NCBI GenBank assembly: GCA_964617565.1
Contig: CAZTYH010000014.1
Location: 1 to 51,931 of the forward strand
Reading direction: 5' to 3'
Length of the DNA: 51,931 nt
Source of the DNA: JAKJGV01 sp964617565
GTDB taxonomy: Bacteria > Verrucomicrobiota > Kiritimatiellia > CAIQIC01 > JAGNIJ01
Below, piece by piece: positions 16,394 to 25,037 of the stretch. Each line of letters opens with the position of its first letter. The first letter of the stretch is position 1. The notes beneath the pieces were generated by a model. It ran no database searches and was not told the DNA's origin. It was given only the letters and a program-made list of their open reading frames with translations. A program made the translations under genes and the position numbers.

Positions 16394-18055
16394 TCACCCG
16401 GCGGCCTGTTTGCCGCCGCCAAAACACACACGAAGATGATCTTCCGAAAACTTGCGCGTGAACATCGAGACCACGATCGTCACGACGATCGCAATCGGCA
16501 AGCCGATGATCAACGGATCCACGAAGGCCCATATGAACGGACCGGCGCGAAGGAAAACCTCCTTGCCTTCCGCTATTCGAATGCCGAGGGATCTCACGCC
16601 AAACAGCTTTTGACACAACAGGAACGCGCTGGAAACCTTCTCGTGAACGAAAAGCATCCAGAACACGCTGGAAAACGCACCCGCCAGCATGCCGGCGATC
16701 GCGCCCGCCTTCGTGATGGCACGGCTCCAGAGCCCACCAATATACATCGGTAGAAACGCGCAGGCACAAAGGCCGAAGAATATCGCGGTTCCGCGCGCGA
16801 CGATCTCCGTGCCCGTCTTGCCGAACTGCTTCTCGAGTTCGTAGCCGAGGTAGACGCTGATGATGATGCCGATCAGTATTCCGAGCCGCGTCGCAAGCAA
16901 TCCGCCCGTTTTTCGGCCCTTGCGGAGCGCCTGTTCAACAAAATCGCGCCCCAGCGAGGTGCCCATCGCGTGAAACTGGCTGCTGATCGTACTCATCGCT
17001 GCGGACAGCAACGCCAGCATGAAGAGCACACTGAACCAGCCCGGCATGGAGCCTTTCACGAACATCGGAATGATCTTCTCCACGTCACCCCCGGCGGCGG
17101 CAATGGCGATCTTGTCCGTGGTCTGCACAAAGTACACGTTGGTCAGCGCGCCGACGATAAACGCGACGCCCGTCATCATGAGAATAAACACTCCGCCGAC
17201 CGGCACCGCCCGGTTCAGCTCGCGCCGGCTTTTCACCGTCATGTACCGCACCGCAAGCTGGGGTTGCGCCAACACGCCGATGCCGACGCCCATCACAATC
17301 GTGCTGACGAGCGTCCACCAGAGCGGCGAGCCGAACTTCGGCATGCTCGTCCATCCGAGGTGCCCGCCCTTGGCCAGTCCCTCAGGAACCCGTGTTGCCA
17401 GGTCCGTAAGCGCCTGGTGGGCCGCTGTGACGCCTCCCATCGAGCGATAGGTCAGCGCGATCAACGCCACCATGCCCACCAGCATCACCGAGCCCTGCAA
17501 CGCGTCCGTGTACATCACGCCCTTGATGCCGCCCATGATGACATACAATGCAATGATGATCGAAAACGCAAACAGCGCCGCTTCATAAGGAATCGCCAAC
17601 TGCTCGCCGAGATATTTGGCCGCGCCGATCAATACCGCGGCTGTATAAAGCGGCATGAAGATGAAAACAATAATGGCCGATCCGCCCTGAACAAAACGCG
17701 ACTGGAAGCGCCGGCCGAGCAGTTCAGGGAAGGTGTGCGCATCCAGACGAAGCCCCATGACATGGGTCCGCCCGCCAAAAAACACGAAAGCGATGAATAT
17801 GCCGACGAAAATATTGAGAAACGTCAGCCACAGCAACCCCATGCCGAAAACCCCCGCCGCGCCGCCGAATCCGACGATCGCCGAAGTGCTGATAAACGTG
17901 GCGCCGTAGGACATCGCCATCACGTAGGGATGAATCTTGCGCCCGGCAACCATGTAATCCGTTGCGGTTTGCGTCCCCCTGTATCCGCGATAGCCGAGAT
18001 AGCCGACAATGAAGAAGTAAATAATTACGCAAAGCGTCATCCACATGGCATCCAT
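16394..18055 (-). CDS. Sodium:solute symporter (SSS family)
   Basis: 553 residues with about 13 hydrophobic helices. The sodium-symporter features are clear: TATDYMVAGRKIHPYVMAMS, YGATFISTSAIVGFGG, GGIKGVMYTDALQGSVML and LLSAAMSTISSQFHAMGTSLG. The family imports sugars, carboxylates, amino acids or urea with Na+; the solute cannot be named from sequence. GGGGAG lies seven bases before the ATG. It is directly preceded by the 57-residue accessory gene and followed by the porin, forming a three-gene import operon. The Na+ coupling would suit a Na+-pumping Rnf, if this Rnf pumps Na+. Confidence 0.92.
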   Translation of the reverse strand: MDAMWMTLCVIIYFFIVGYLGYRGYRGTQTATDYMVAGRKIHPYVMAMSYGATFISTSAIVGFGGAAGVFGMGLLWLTFLNIFVGIFIAFVFFGGRTHVMGLRLDAHTFPELLGRRFQSRFVQGGSAIIVFIFMPLYTAAVLIGAAKYLGEQLAIPYEAALFAFSIIIALYVIMGGIKGVMYTDALQGSVMLVGMVALIALTYRSMGGVTAAHQALTDLATRVPEGLAKGGHLGWTSMPKFGSPLWWTLVSTIVMGVGIGVLAQPQLAVRYMTVKSRRELNRAVPVGGVFILMMTGVAFIVGALTNVYFVQTTDKIAIAAAGGDVEKIIPMFVKGSMPGWFSVLFMLALLSAAMSTISSQFHAMGTSLGRDFVEQALRKGRKTGGLLATRLGILIGIIISVYLGYELEKQFGKTGTEIVARGTAIFFGLCACAFLPMYIGGLWSRAITKAGAIAGMLAGAFSSVFWMLFVHEKVSSAFLLCQKLFGVRSLGIRIAEGKEVFLRAGPFIWAFVDPLIIGLPIAIVVTIVVSMFTRKFSEDHLRVCFGGGKQAAG

Positions 18056-18073
18056 GAGTCGTCTCCCCTTGAA

Positions 18074-18247
18074 TCAAAGTTCTTCTTCGACCTTGTCTTC
18101 TTCTTCCGCCCAGTGCCGGACTTCATCCTCAGGCTCTTCCGGCGCCTCTTCATTCCATTTGAACGCGCCCCAGATAACGCAGAGAAGGGAACTGAGAATA
18201 CAGAGAACGTAAACCAGGCTGACCCACGGGTCCTTGATTCCAAGCAT
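18074..18247 (-). CDS. Symporter small accessory protein (57 residues)
   Basis: A 57-residue protein beginning MLGIKDPWVSLVYVL, with one transmembrane helix (about residues 8-30) and an acidic tail ending in EEEL. The DPWVSLVYxLCILSSLLCVxWG pattern is what I recall for the small accessory proteins encoded just upstream of SSS-family symporters. GGAGG lies seven bases before the ATG and the symporter starts 18 bases after its stop, strongly supporting a real gene. It probably forms a complex with the symporter in the inner membrane; its exact role is unknown. Confidence 0.88.
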   Translation of the reverse strand: MLGIKDPWVSLVYVLCILSSLLCVIWGAFKWNEEAPEEPEDEVRHWAEEEDKVEEEL

Positions 18248-18407
18248 TGCGATTCCTCCCCATCATTTCGCAACCAACCCTGCCACGCCCTCCCAGTGGC
18301 GACAGCAGGCTAACACGGGCCTAATAATGCCGTCCTCTTTCTGCATAGCAATGCGAAAAATCGCCGGATTTCGTTTTTTATATTGAGCGCCGATTATCCC
18401 TTGGACG

Positions 18408-18507
18408 NNNNNNNNNNNNNNNNNNNNNNNNNNNNNNNNNNNNNNNNNNNNNNNNNNNNNNNNNNNNNNNNNNNNNNNNNNNNNNNNNNNNNNNNNNNNN
18501 NNNNNNN
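18408..18507. other. Assembly gap, true missing sequence
   Basis: 100 N with unrelated flanks. It hides the start of the outer-membrane protein gene that resumes at 18508. The 160 bases before it (18248-18407) hold no supported gene; they contain the upstream region of the symporter operon. Confidence 0.8.
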
Positions 18508-19197
18508 GTGCGACTGCAACGCTTGTGGCCTCTGATATGGGACGATCCGCTGCTCCTGACCGCTTCCGCCGATTTGCGATGGACCCGCCTGAACCTGGAT
18601 GACGCCGGCGTGGAGGATTTCAACCTGTACACGATCGCCGGCGTTTTCGATCTCATATACGAAGGGCTTTATCCATGGATTTTCGAGGCCAACCTGAAAG
18701 CCGGCCTCTACAGCGAGCTTGAGGAGATTGACGGCGACGACGCCCGTATCCGCGGCGGATTCCGAGCCAGGTATCCCGTGAATTCCGCCATCTCGCTGAA
18801 TGCCGGACTGGTTTACAACGAAGCTTTCGGCGACGACGAATGGTATCCCGTCGGCGGCGTGGTCTGGACTCCAGCCCCGGAGTGGGAATTCCGGGTGCAA
18901 TATCCTGACCCTCGAATCTCTTTTGCTCCGACGCGGAACCTGCTTGCCTATATCGAGGCCGCGCCATCCGGAGGAAACTGGACCACTTTTTACCAAAAAC
19001 AGGAATATGGGCTCCGCATGGAAAGTATGCGTTACGGCGGAGGAGTTGAATGCGCGGTAAGCGGCGATTTCTGGGTCCGCCTGTTTGGAGGCATCAATAC
19101 GGATCGCCGCTTTCATATGTGGAAGGGGTCCGATGTTCCGCTGGACAGCAAGGCCGATGATTCGTTTTATGCCGGGCTTGCATTGATCCTGCGTTGA
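18508..19197 (+). CDS. Outer-membrane beta-barrel protein (DUF6268-like), 5' end missing
   Basis: 229 residues are visible, with the start lost in the gap. The sequence alternates hydrophobic and polar residues in strands separated by turns, for example LLLTASADLRWTRLNLD, FNLYTIAGVFDLIYEGLYPW, VNSAISLNAGLVYNEAFGDD and SFYAGLALILR at the end. The overall look, including EWEFRVQYPDPRISFAPT, resembles DUF6268-type outer-membrane barrels. Function unknown. It is followed after 38 bases by the coiled-coil gene on the same strand. Confidence 0.7.
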   Translation: MRLQRLWPLIWDDPLLLTASADLRWTRLNLDDAGVEDFNLYTIAGVFDLIYEGLYPWIFEANLKAGLYSELEEIDGDDARIRGGFRARYPVNSAISLNAGLVYNEAFGDDEWYPVGGVVWTPAPEWEFRVQYPDPRISFAPTRNLLAYIEAAPSGGNWTTFYQKQEYGLRMESMRYGGGVECAVSGDFWVRLFGGINTDRRFHMWKGSDVPLDSKADDSFYAGLALILR

Positions 19198-19235
19198 GTG
19201 GTTAATTCAAGATTATATCGGAAGGAGCGTGTGCG

Positions 19236-20038
19236 ATGGGATGGTGGTCAAATTTGCTCGCCCGTTTTAAAAGGGACAAATCGGCCGAACCGGAGGAAGA
19301 GTACATTGATATCTCGCCCGGTGCGGACAAGCCGGAGCGCGAGCCGCCTCCCGCTCCCAGAAGCTCCACGTGGCTCAGCCGCTGGCGCCCGGGCGCCCGG
19401 CGTGACCGCCAGATCGCCTGGCTGCAGGCGGGCTACTCCGAAGTGCTCACGCTGATGCGAGGTATCAACGAGCACCTCCAGCGACAGGAAGACGTGCAGC
19501 ATAAACTGGCCGATGCCATCGAAAAGTTGCCAAACTCGCTGGACAGCCTGCAAAGCGTCGGCAAGGCGGCCGAACAGCAGGTGGAAGTGCTCGTGCTCCT
19601 GCGCGAACAGCTCAGCAGCAGCGTCAGCCACGACAAGCAACTCGTCGAAAGCATGAACCGCTTCAACCAGACCCTGGGCGTCATGGACGAAACGTCCCGG
19701 AACTCAGGCCGCACCGTGGTCGAGCTGGTCGAACGGTCACGCGAGTCCGACAGGCAACTCCGCGAAGTACTCGAGCGATCCGAGAAACGATTCGTTCTGC
19801 TGACGATTCTATTCCTGCTTGCCGTCATCCTCGGCGTCAGCGCCATTCTTTATACCTCCACTCATCCGTCACATCAGGGTCGTGCGCCCGACGTCGCCGA
19901 TCCGTCCGTTCCAGCCGCGGTGACGCACGAAAACCGTCCGCCCGAAGTAATTGTAAAACAGGAAGACGTGGTGCGGCCCTCCGCGCCCTCTACCGAGACG
20001 GTCGAGGACGACGAAGAGAGCGAAGCGGAGGCTCCGCT
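19236..20038 (+). CDS. Membrane-anchored coiled-coil protein, 3' end missing
   Basis: The first 267 residues are visible and the rest lies in the gap. Residues 1-60 are charged and proline-rich. Residues 60-185 look like a long alpha-helical coiled coil (INEHLQRQEDVQHKLADA, then RQLREVLERSEKR). One transmembrane helix spans about 186-206 (FVLLTILFLLAVILGVSAIL). The exterior part is proline/valine-rich and acidic. AAGGAG lies eight bases before the ATG. I do not recognise the family. The architecture suggests an envelope scaffold protein. Confidence 0.65.
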
Positions 20039-20138
20039 NNNNNNNNNNNNNNNNNNNNNNNNNNNNNNNNNNNNNNNNNNNNNNNNNNNNNNNNNNNNNN
20101 NNNNNNNNNNNNNNNNNNNNNNNNNNNNNNNNNNNNNN
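20039..20138. other. Assembly gap, true missing sequence
   Basis: 100 N with unrelated flanks. It hides the C-terminus of the coiled-coil protein (plus strand) and the last 20-30 residues of the HAD phosphatase (minus strand). Confidence 0.8.
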
Positions 20139-20709
20139 TCTGATTTCCACACGGGATCAGCAGGCATGCCGTGCCCATCGCCTGCGCCACTTCAAAGTCA
20201 TGCGTCGTATCGCCCACAAGCACAACTTCGGACGGATTCAGATTCAATTCACGAATCCAGCTCAAACCCTGCCCGACCTTGCCCGTGGCGTAATGATCGT
20301 CGGCGCCAATCACGCGCAGGAAAAAAGACCTGATGCCGAAATGCCGCAGCAAATCCTCCAGTGTATCCTGCCGGTAGGCGGAAAGGACCGACTGCGAAAG
20401 CCCCGCGTTGCGAAGGTGTTCGAGCGCGCGCACAGCGCCCGGCTGCAAACCGCATTCGTACTTCCTCCGCTCATATTCCGCCATGAATTCCGTGCCCAGC
20501 TGCTGGAACGGTTCCTTTTCGAAATCAAAACCGACACGCCGGTAATATTCGATAACGGGAAAATCGAAAACCTCCTGGTATCGCGCAGGGGTCAATAAAG
20601 GTAATCCGCGCCGCTTCAAAAGCGTATTCATGCAATCCACGCACAGCACCGCGTCGTTGAACAACGTGCCGTTCCAATCCCAGACCACATGCCGCCAGCG
20701 CGCGCTCAT
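20139..20709 (-). CDS. HAD-family phosphatase (phosphoglycolate phosphatase-like), 3' end missing
   Basis: 190 residues are visible. Motif I is DWNGTLFND (DxNGT, with Asn where many have Asp-Gly-Thr). Motif II is LSAYRQDTLEDLL (Ser). The Lys-containing motif is near ATGKVGQGLSWIREL. Motif IV is VVLVGDTTHDFEVAQAMG. A helical cap lies between motifs I and II, as in Gph-like enzymes. Only about 20-30 C-terminal residues should be missing. It overlaps the TonB-like gene by four bases, making it the last gene of the tolQ-tolR-tonB operon. Confidence 0.87.
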
Positions 20710-21416
20710 ATCACGCCCCCGGCCAGCTCGAACTCGATGGTGATATCGTGATGCGCCCCGGTCACCTCGGCAGGCAACGGCCGGAGCCGCGAAACGGATT
20801 CCACCGCGCGCATGACCGAGTCATCCATCACCGAATTTCCTGACGACTGGATCATGCGCCGCCGGATGATCGTACCGTCGCGCTGCACGCGGATTTCGAC
20901 TTTCGTGATGATGCCCGCGGACCGCGCAAGACCGCCCGGCTGAGTCCATGCGTCATACATTGTCTGCCGCACGACCGCGTAGTACCACGAAAGAGAACTC
21001 AGATCCGGCGGGATGGAGGTCTTGTCCGAAATTTTTGCGCCCGCCGCGAGCAGCTTCTTGATTTCCTCGGCGGACAACGGCGGCGTTTGCGGTTTTGGCA
21101 CCGGCCGGGTGATCTTCTTCTCGCTTCGCTCGACCGGCTTCGGTTTCGGCTTGGACGGCTCCTTCGCGGGCTCCGGAATATCCGGGACAACGGGCTTGGG
21201 CGGCGGCTTCGGAGGTTCCGGTGCGCGAAACTCCCGGACGGGCTCGGGCGCCGCGGCTTCAGGCAGCGCAACGGTGAACTCGACGATTGTTACGATCTCC
21301 TTGCGCTTCTTGTTTGTCCTCCAATTGAAGATGAGCGGCGCGATGATCGCGATCAGCAGAATCACAAAATGTGCAATCGTGCTGGCCTTGAGGCTGCGCC
21401 TGAAGCGTTCATCCAT
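20706..21416 (-). CDS. TonB/TolA-like energy transducer
   Basis: 236 residues. An N-terminal anchor helix (FVILLIAIIAPLIFNW), a proline/lysine-rich spacer crossing the periplasm (PEPPKPPPKPVVPDIPEP, then EPSKPKPKPVERSEKK), and a C-terminal TonB_C-type domain (IITKVEIRVQRDGTIIRRR, then DDSVMRAVESVSRLRPLP). It would carry force from the ExbB/ExbD-like motor to the outer membrane. Whether it acts as TolA (cell-envelope integrity) or TonB (receptor import) is not decided by sequence. It starts five bases after the TolR-like stop. Confidence 0.85.
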   Translation of the reverse strand: MDERFRRSLKASTIAHFVILLIAIIAPLIFNWRTNKKRKEIVTIVEFTVALPEAAAPEPVREFRAPEPPKPPPKPVVPDIPEPAKEPSKPKPKPVERSEKKITRPVPKPQTPPLSAEEIKKLLAAGAKISDKTSIPPDLSSLSWYYAVVRQTMYDAWTQPGGLARSAGIITKVEIRVQRDGTIIRRRMIQSSGNSVMDDSVMRAVESVSRLRPLPAEVTGAHHDITIEFELAGGVI

Positions 21417-21421
21417 GAGCC

Positions 21422-21829
21422 CTACTTCTCCGGATTGGTCACCAGCGCCATGCGCGCGATTTTTGCGTCGTGCAGAATTTTCAGTATTTCCACCAGTTTT
21501 CCGTACGGGATGGTTTCGTCCGCACGGACCATGATCACCACATCCGGATCTGCGCGGCCCAGGGTGTTCATTTCCGCGGCCAACTCCTCGCGGGTGATAC
21601 TCTGACGGTCCAGGTGAATACGGTTTTGAGCATCCACCGTGATCGTCCGCGATCGTTTTTCGTCCAGTTCCGAGGTCTTGCCGCGCGGCAGATTCACATG
21701 GATGCCCTGTTCCAGCAGCGGGAAGGTGATCATGAAAGTGATGAGCAGCAGGAACGTGAGATCAATGAGCGGAGTCATGTTGATCTCCTTGATCTGCTCC
21801 AGTGCCAGGATGGATGTTCGCCGCCCCAT
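21422..21829 (-). CDS. ExbD/TolR biopolymer transport protein
   Basis: 135 residues. It has the hallmark start QIKEINMTPLIDLTFLLLIT, in which the membrane Asp of PLIDL is the proton-conducting residue, followed by a periplasmic domain (ITVDAQNRIHLDRQSITREE, then VVIMVRADETIPYGKLVEIL). It forms the proton-driven motor with the ExbB/TolQ-like protein 11 bases upstream. Confidence 0.92.
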   Translation of the reverse strand: MGRRTSILALEQIKEINMTPLIDLTFLLLITFMITFPLLEQGIHVNLPRGKTSELDEKRSRTITVDAQNRIHLDRQSITREELAAEMNTLGRADPDVVIMVRADETIPYGKLVEILKILHDAKIARMALVTNPEK

Positions 21830-21840
21830 GAAACCTGCCC

Positions 21841-22581
21841 CTACTGCTGCACAAAGGTGCGTTGAAGATCGGCCACAAATTCCTGCGCGAAATTATCCAT
21901 CTGCACGGCGATCTGCCGGATCTTGCTGGTGAGCATGTTGTAACCGATCGCGGATGGAATCGCGACGAGCAGCCCGACCACCGTCGTGAGCAGCGCGCCG
22001 GAAATACCGGGCGCAACCGCTGAAAGGTTCGCGGACCCCACCACGGCCATCCCGGCAAACGCGTCAAGCACACCCCACACGGTGCCGAGCAGGCCAAGCA
22101 TGGGGCTTGCGCTCACTGCCGTGGCAAGAAAGCCCATCCGGCTTTCCAGGACCAATGCTTCGTCGGCCACCGAGCGTTCGGTCGCGCGGCGCACCACCTC
22201 GATTTGAAGCTGGTTCAGGCGGTGCCCCTCCAATCGCGCACCCGCCGAAAACAGATCACCGTTGCGCACGCGCCCGCTGGTCAGCTCACCGCCGATCGCG
22301 ATGCAGCCGGCTTCATAAATCTTGTATAGCGGACTGTCCGCATACGCCTGTCGCTTCATGTAGAGCGCCAACGGATGCGTTTCGTTGCGGAAAGCCGTCT
22401 GGAATCGGCGTGACGCATCCTGCGCAGCCTTCAGCTCCTTCCGTTTTGTGATCATGACCGACCACGCGACCACGGAGAAAACGACCAGGATGCAGACGAT
22501 CAACTTGCCCGAAACCAGGTTGCTCGTGCGAAAAGCGGTTATAAAATCCGCCAATGGCAACAGAGGGATGAATACGTTCAA
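21841..22581 (-). CDS. MotA/TolQ/ExbB proton channel family protein
   Basis: 246 residues with three transmembrane helices: one near the N-terminus (LIVCILVVFSVVAWSVMIT) and two near the C-terminus (MLGLLGTVWGVLDAFAGMAV and ISGALLTTVVGLLVAIPSA), the conserved ExbB/TolQ core. The start is TTG at 22581, with GAGGA eight bases upstream and no suitable ATG near. First gene of the four-gene motor operon with tolR-, tonB- and HAD-encoding genes. Confidence 0.92.
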   Translation of the reverse strand: MNVFIPLLPLADFITAFRTSNLVSGKLIVCILVVFSVVAWSVMITKRKELKAAQDASRRFQTAFRNETHPLALYMKRQAYADSPLYKIYEAGCIAIGGELTSGRVRNGDLFSAGARLEGHRLNQLQIEVVRRATERSVADEALVLESRMGFLATAVSASPMLGLLGTVWGVLDAFAGMAVVGSANLSAVAPGISGALLTTVVGLLVAIPSAIGYNMLTSKIRQIAVQMDNFAQEFVADLQRTFVQQ

Positions 22582-22630
22582 CGCTTTATCCTCATATTAT
22601 GAACCGGGCTCAATCACCCGTTGGCTGTAC

Positions 22631-22657
22631 ATTATATAAGGTGTCCTGCGCGGTCAA
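22631..22657 (-). promoter_or_regulatory. Candidate promoter of the tolQ-like operon
   Basis: On the minus strand TTGACC (22657-22652), a 15-base spacer, then a perfect TATAAT (22636-22631). The start would be near 22624, about 43 bases before the TTG codon. The short spacer lowers confidence. Confidence 0.4.
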
Positions 22658-22720
22658 TGCGCGACGGGGCCTTGAATGTTTTCCCTTGCGGCGCGCGCCC
22701 AGTCATGCAACCTATGCGCC

Positions 22721-23692
22721 ATGCACTTGCTGGGAATAGATATCGGCGGCACGAAAACCTCGGTGTGCGTCGGGAACGAACACGGCGAAATCCGGATTTC
22801 GCGGCGCATCCCTACCGGCACCCCGGATGGCCCTGATCGCTGCATGGAACGTATTATAGCCCTGGCGCGCGAGGTTCTCCGGGAGACAAACCTTCCCCTG
22901 GAGCAAATAGCGGGCATCGGACTTTCCTCACCCGGCCCCGTCTCGCTGCAGAAGCAGGTGATGCTCGAGCCCCCGAACATGAAGGGATGGGTGAACGTCC
23001 CGGTCGTAAAGACGATATCCGACGCCTTGGGCCGGCCCGTATTCATGAATAACGACGCCAATGCCTGCGCCCTGGCCGAATATTTGTTCGGCTCTCACAA
23101 AGGATCGAACAATCTCGTTTATCTCACGATGAGCACGGGATTGGGCGCGGGATTTGTTGTGAATGGCGAAGTCGTGCAGGGAGCAACCGATCTCGGCGGC
23201 GAGGTCGGCCATCATGTGCTCGACCGAAACGGACCTCCGTGTCCTTGCGGACAACGCGGCTGCTGGGAATTGTTTTGCGGCGGTATGAACGTGGCCAACC
23301 GGCTTCGCGAGCGAATTCGGATGGATGGAATCCGCACGGCGATTCTGGATCAGGCCGGCGGCGACCTCGACAGGATAGACTTCAAGGCATTTACGGAAGC
23401 CGTGCGCCTGCACGACCCGTTCGCGCTTGAAGAGTGGGAAGAATATACCGATCGCCTGGCGCAAGGCGTCGGAACCGTGATCCAGTTTATGAACCCCGAA
23501 GTGATCATCATGGGCACGATCGCCATTCACGCGGGCGACCTGCTGATGGGTCCGCTGAGCGCAAAACTGCCGAAATATGCGTGGCGATACGGGCGCGAGG
23601 CCTGTCGGATTGTGCCTAGCGCATTAGGATCCCACATCGGCGACCTCAGCGCAATCGCGCTGGCCGTCCACGGCCTGTCCTCGCACCAATAA
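22721..23692 (+). CDS. ROK-family sugar kinase (glucokinase-like)
   Basis: 323 residues. The ATP-binding loop is LGIDIGGTKTSVCVG at the start. The acceptor region is FMNNDANACALAEYLFGS. The ROK zinc motif has His in HHVLD, then CPCGQRGCWELFCGG. TGLGAGFVVNGEVVQGATD is also typical. It phosphorylates a hexose (probably glucose, mannose or an N-acetyl sugar) with ATP. The start is chosen at the ATG immediately before HLLGIDIGGTK. No ribosome-binding site is obvious. It converges with manA, whose enzyme also handles hexose 6-phosphates. Confidence 0.9.
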   Translation: MHLLGIDIGGTKTSVCVGNEHGEIRISRRIPTGTPDGPDRCMERIIALAREVLRETNLPLEQIAGIGLSSPGPVSLQKQVMLEPPNMKGWVNVPVVKTISDALGRPVFMNNDANACALAEYLFGSHKGSNNLVYLTMSTGLGAGFVVNGEVVQGATDLGGEVGHHVLDRNGPPCPCGQRGCWELFCGGMNVANRLRERIRMDGIRTAILDQAGGDLDRIDFKAFTEAVRLHDPFALEEWEEYTDRLAQGVGTVIQFMNPEVIIMGTIAIHAGDLLMGPLSAKLPKYAWRYGREACRIVPSALGSHIGDLSAIALAVHGLSSHQ

Positions 23693-23737
23693 TCCGTAAT
23701 TTCTTCTTTCGCCCTTCGGCCCGGATTTGTCACAACA

Positions 23738-23753
23738 CGTCGCGGCCGCGACG
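23738..23753. other. Perfect 16-base GC palindrome
   Basis: CGTCGCGGCCGCGACG between the convergent ROK and manA genes. It has no loop and no T-run, so it may be a binding site, part of a terminator, or chance in GC-rich DNA. Confidence 0.35.
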
Positions 23754-23797
23754 CGTTATGACAGATAAGATTACGCATCCTATTGACAAAAAGAAAG

Positions 23798-24942
23798 TTA
23801 TACAGCTCTTGGAAGCGAGATGGTCAACACCACAGCCAGCTTATTCTGCGGCACAAGCTCGACGTTGCTCAGTGCGGCAGGAACAAGGCAGGACGTCCCC
23901 GGAACAAGANNNNNNNNNNNNNNNNNNNNNNNNNNNNNNNNNNNNNNNNNNNNNNNNNNNNNNNNNNNNNNNNNNNNNNNNNNNNNNNNNNNNNNNNNNN
24001 NNNNNNNNNAAGCTCGACGTTGCTCAGTGCGGCAGGAACAAGGCAGGACGTCCCCGGAACAAGAAGCTCGGAACCTCCATCCCACTGAATCCGAACCTCC
24101 CCCTCCGAAACAAAAAGCACATGGAATGTTTCGCCCAAGCCCTCAACCATCTGGTTGTGTTCCAATTTAACACGCTCCAGACGAAAGTACGGAGATTCAA
24201 CAACCAGCCATTGCTCATTGGCTCCCGGTCCGGCCAACCGCACGGCCTGCGCTTTTGCGCGATCTCCCAAATCCCAATTGATCACCTTCAGCGCTTCCTG
24301 GATATGAAGAGGTCGCGGCTTGCCGTCGGCGCCCACGCGATCCCAGTCATAAATGCGATAGGTCGTGTTTGAGTTCTGCTGAACTTCAAGTAACAGGCAG
24401 CCCTCATCAATCGCGTGCACAAGACCGCCGGGAATGAAGATGGCATCACCCGGCGAGACCGGCACCCAGGAAAGCAACTCCTTAAACCGAGCCTCCTTGA
24501 TCGCCTGCTGAAATTCGGCGGCACCCACCCCCGGCTTCAGGCCCGCAAAAACACCCGCGCCCGGATCCGCATCCAGCACATACCACGACTCCGTCTTCGC
24601 TTCGCCGCCCCATTGCACGGCGGAACGGTCATCCGGATGCACTTGCACGCTCAAGCGCTCCCGCGAATCAATCAACTTGATCAACAAAGGAAATCGTCCC
24701 GAAGCGACGCGTGTGCCCATCAATCCGCTTCCCCATTGCGCAATCGCGTCTTTCAGCGAGCGGCCTTTCAGCATCCCGTTGCAAACGACGCTCATGCCGT
24801 CATCGCGATCGGAAACCTCCCACGACTCCGCATAGATTCCCGGGGGTTGCCCTCGATTATACTTCCGGATGATCCAGTCGCCGCCCCAGATGTAATCTTT
24901 GTACACCGGCTCAAAAAGCAATGGATAAAGCGCGCTGCTCAT
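23798..24942 (-). CDS. manA: Class I mannose-6-phosphate isomerase
   Basis: About 329 residues after the duplicated gap is collapsed. LFEPVYKDYIWGGDWI and YAESWEVSDRDDGMSVV open the protein. Zinc-site motifs LSVQVHPDD and the region FIPGGLVHAIDEGCLLLEVQ are present, then NSNTTYRIYDWDR. It interconverts mannose 6-phosphate and fructose 6-phosphate, feeding glycolysis or GDP-mannose synthesis. The collapsed C-terminus reads VPAALSNVELVPQNKLAVVL and ends at TAV-type residues PRAV. Divergent from apgM by 95 bases. Confidence 0.9.
23855..24064. other. Assembly gap with duplicated 55-base flanks (collapsible)
   Basis: 100 N at 23910-24009; bases 23855-23909 equal 24010-24064. Collapsing restores the manA C-terminus through a stop at 23798. 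Confidence 0.95.
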
Positions 24943-25037
24943 GATGTGCCCTTTCCGGATACATGTTCGCGGCACGAAGCGCGGGGTGCAAGTGTGAATT
25001 TGACCGGGCATGTCCGCTGATGTAAGTTCCATCCGCC

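Noticed and set aside
18270..18285. Possible sigma54 (-24/-12) promoter before the symporter accessory gene (TGGCAGGGTTGGTTGC, minus strand)
   Set aside because: The GG and GC elements are 11 rather than 10 bases apart, and the consensus match is poor between them.
16970..18313. A long open frame (about 447 codons) on the plus strand opposite the symporter
   Set aside because: It is rich in Arg, His and Asp as expected for the reverse of a GC-rich hydrophobic gene, has no domain, and the opposite strand has a clear family member.
20706..22581. Definite assignment as Tol-Pal or TonB-ExbBD
   Set aside because: No tolB or pal gene and no TonB-dependent receptor is adjacent; sequence alone does not decide, so only neutral names are given.
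23738..23753. Intrinsic terminator from the CGTCGCGGCCGCGACG palindrome
   Set aside because: No loop of useful size and no T-run; kept only as an unexplained palindrome.
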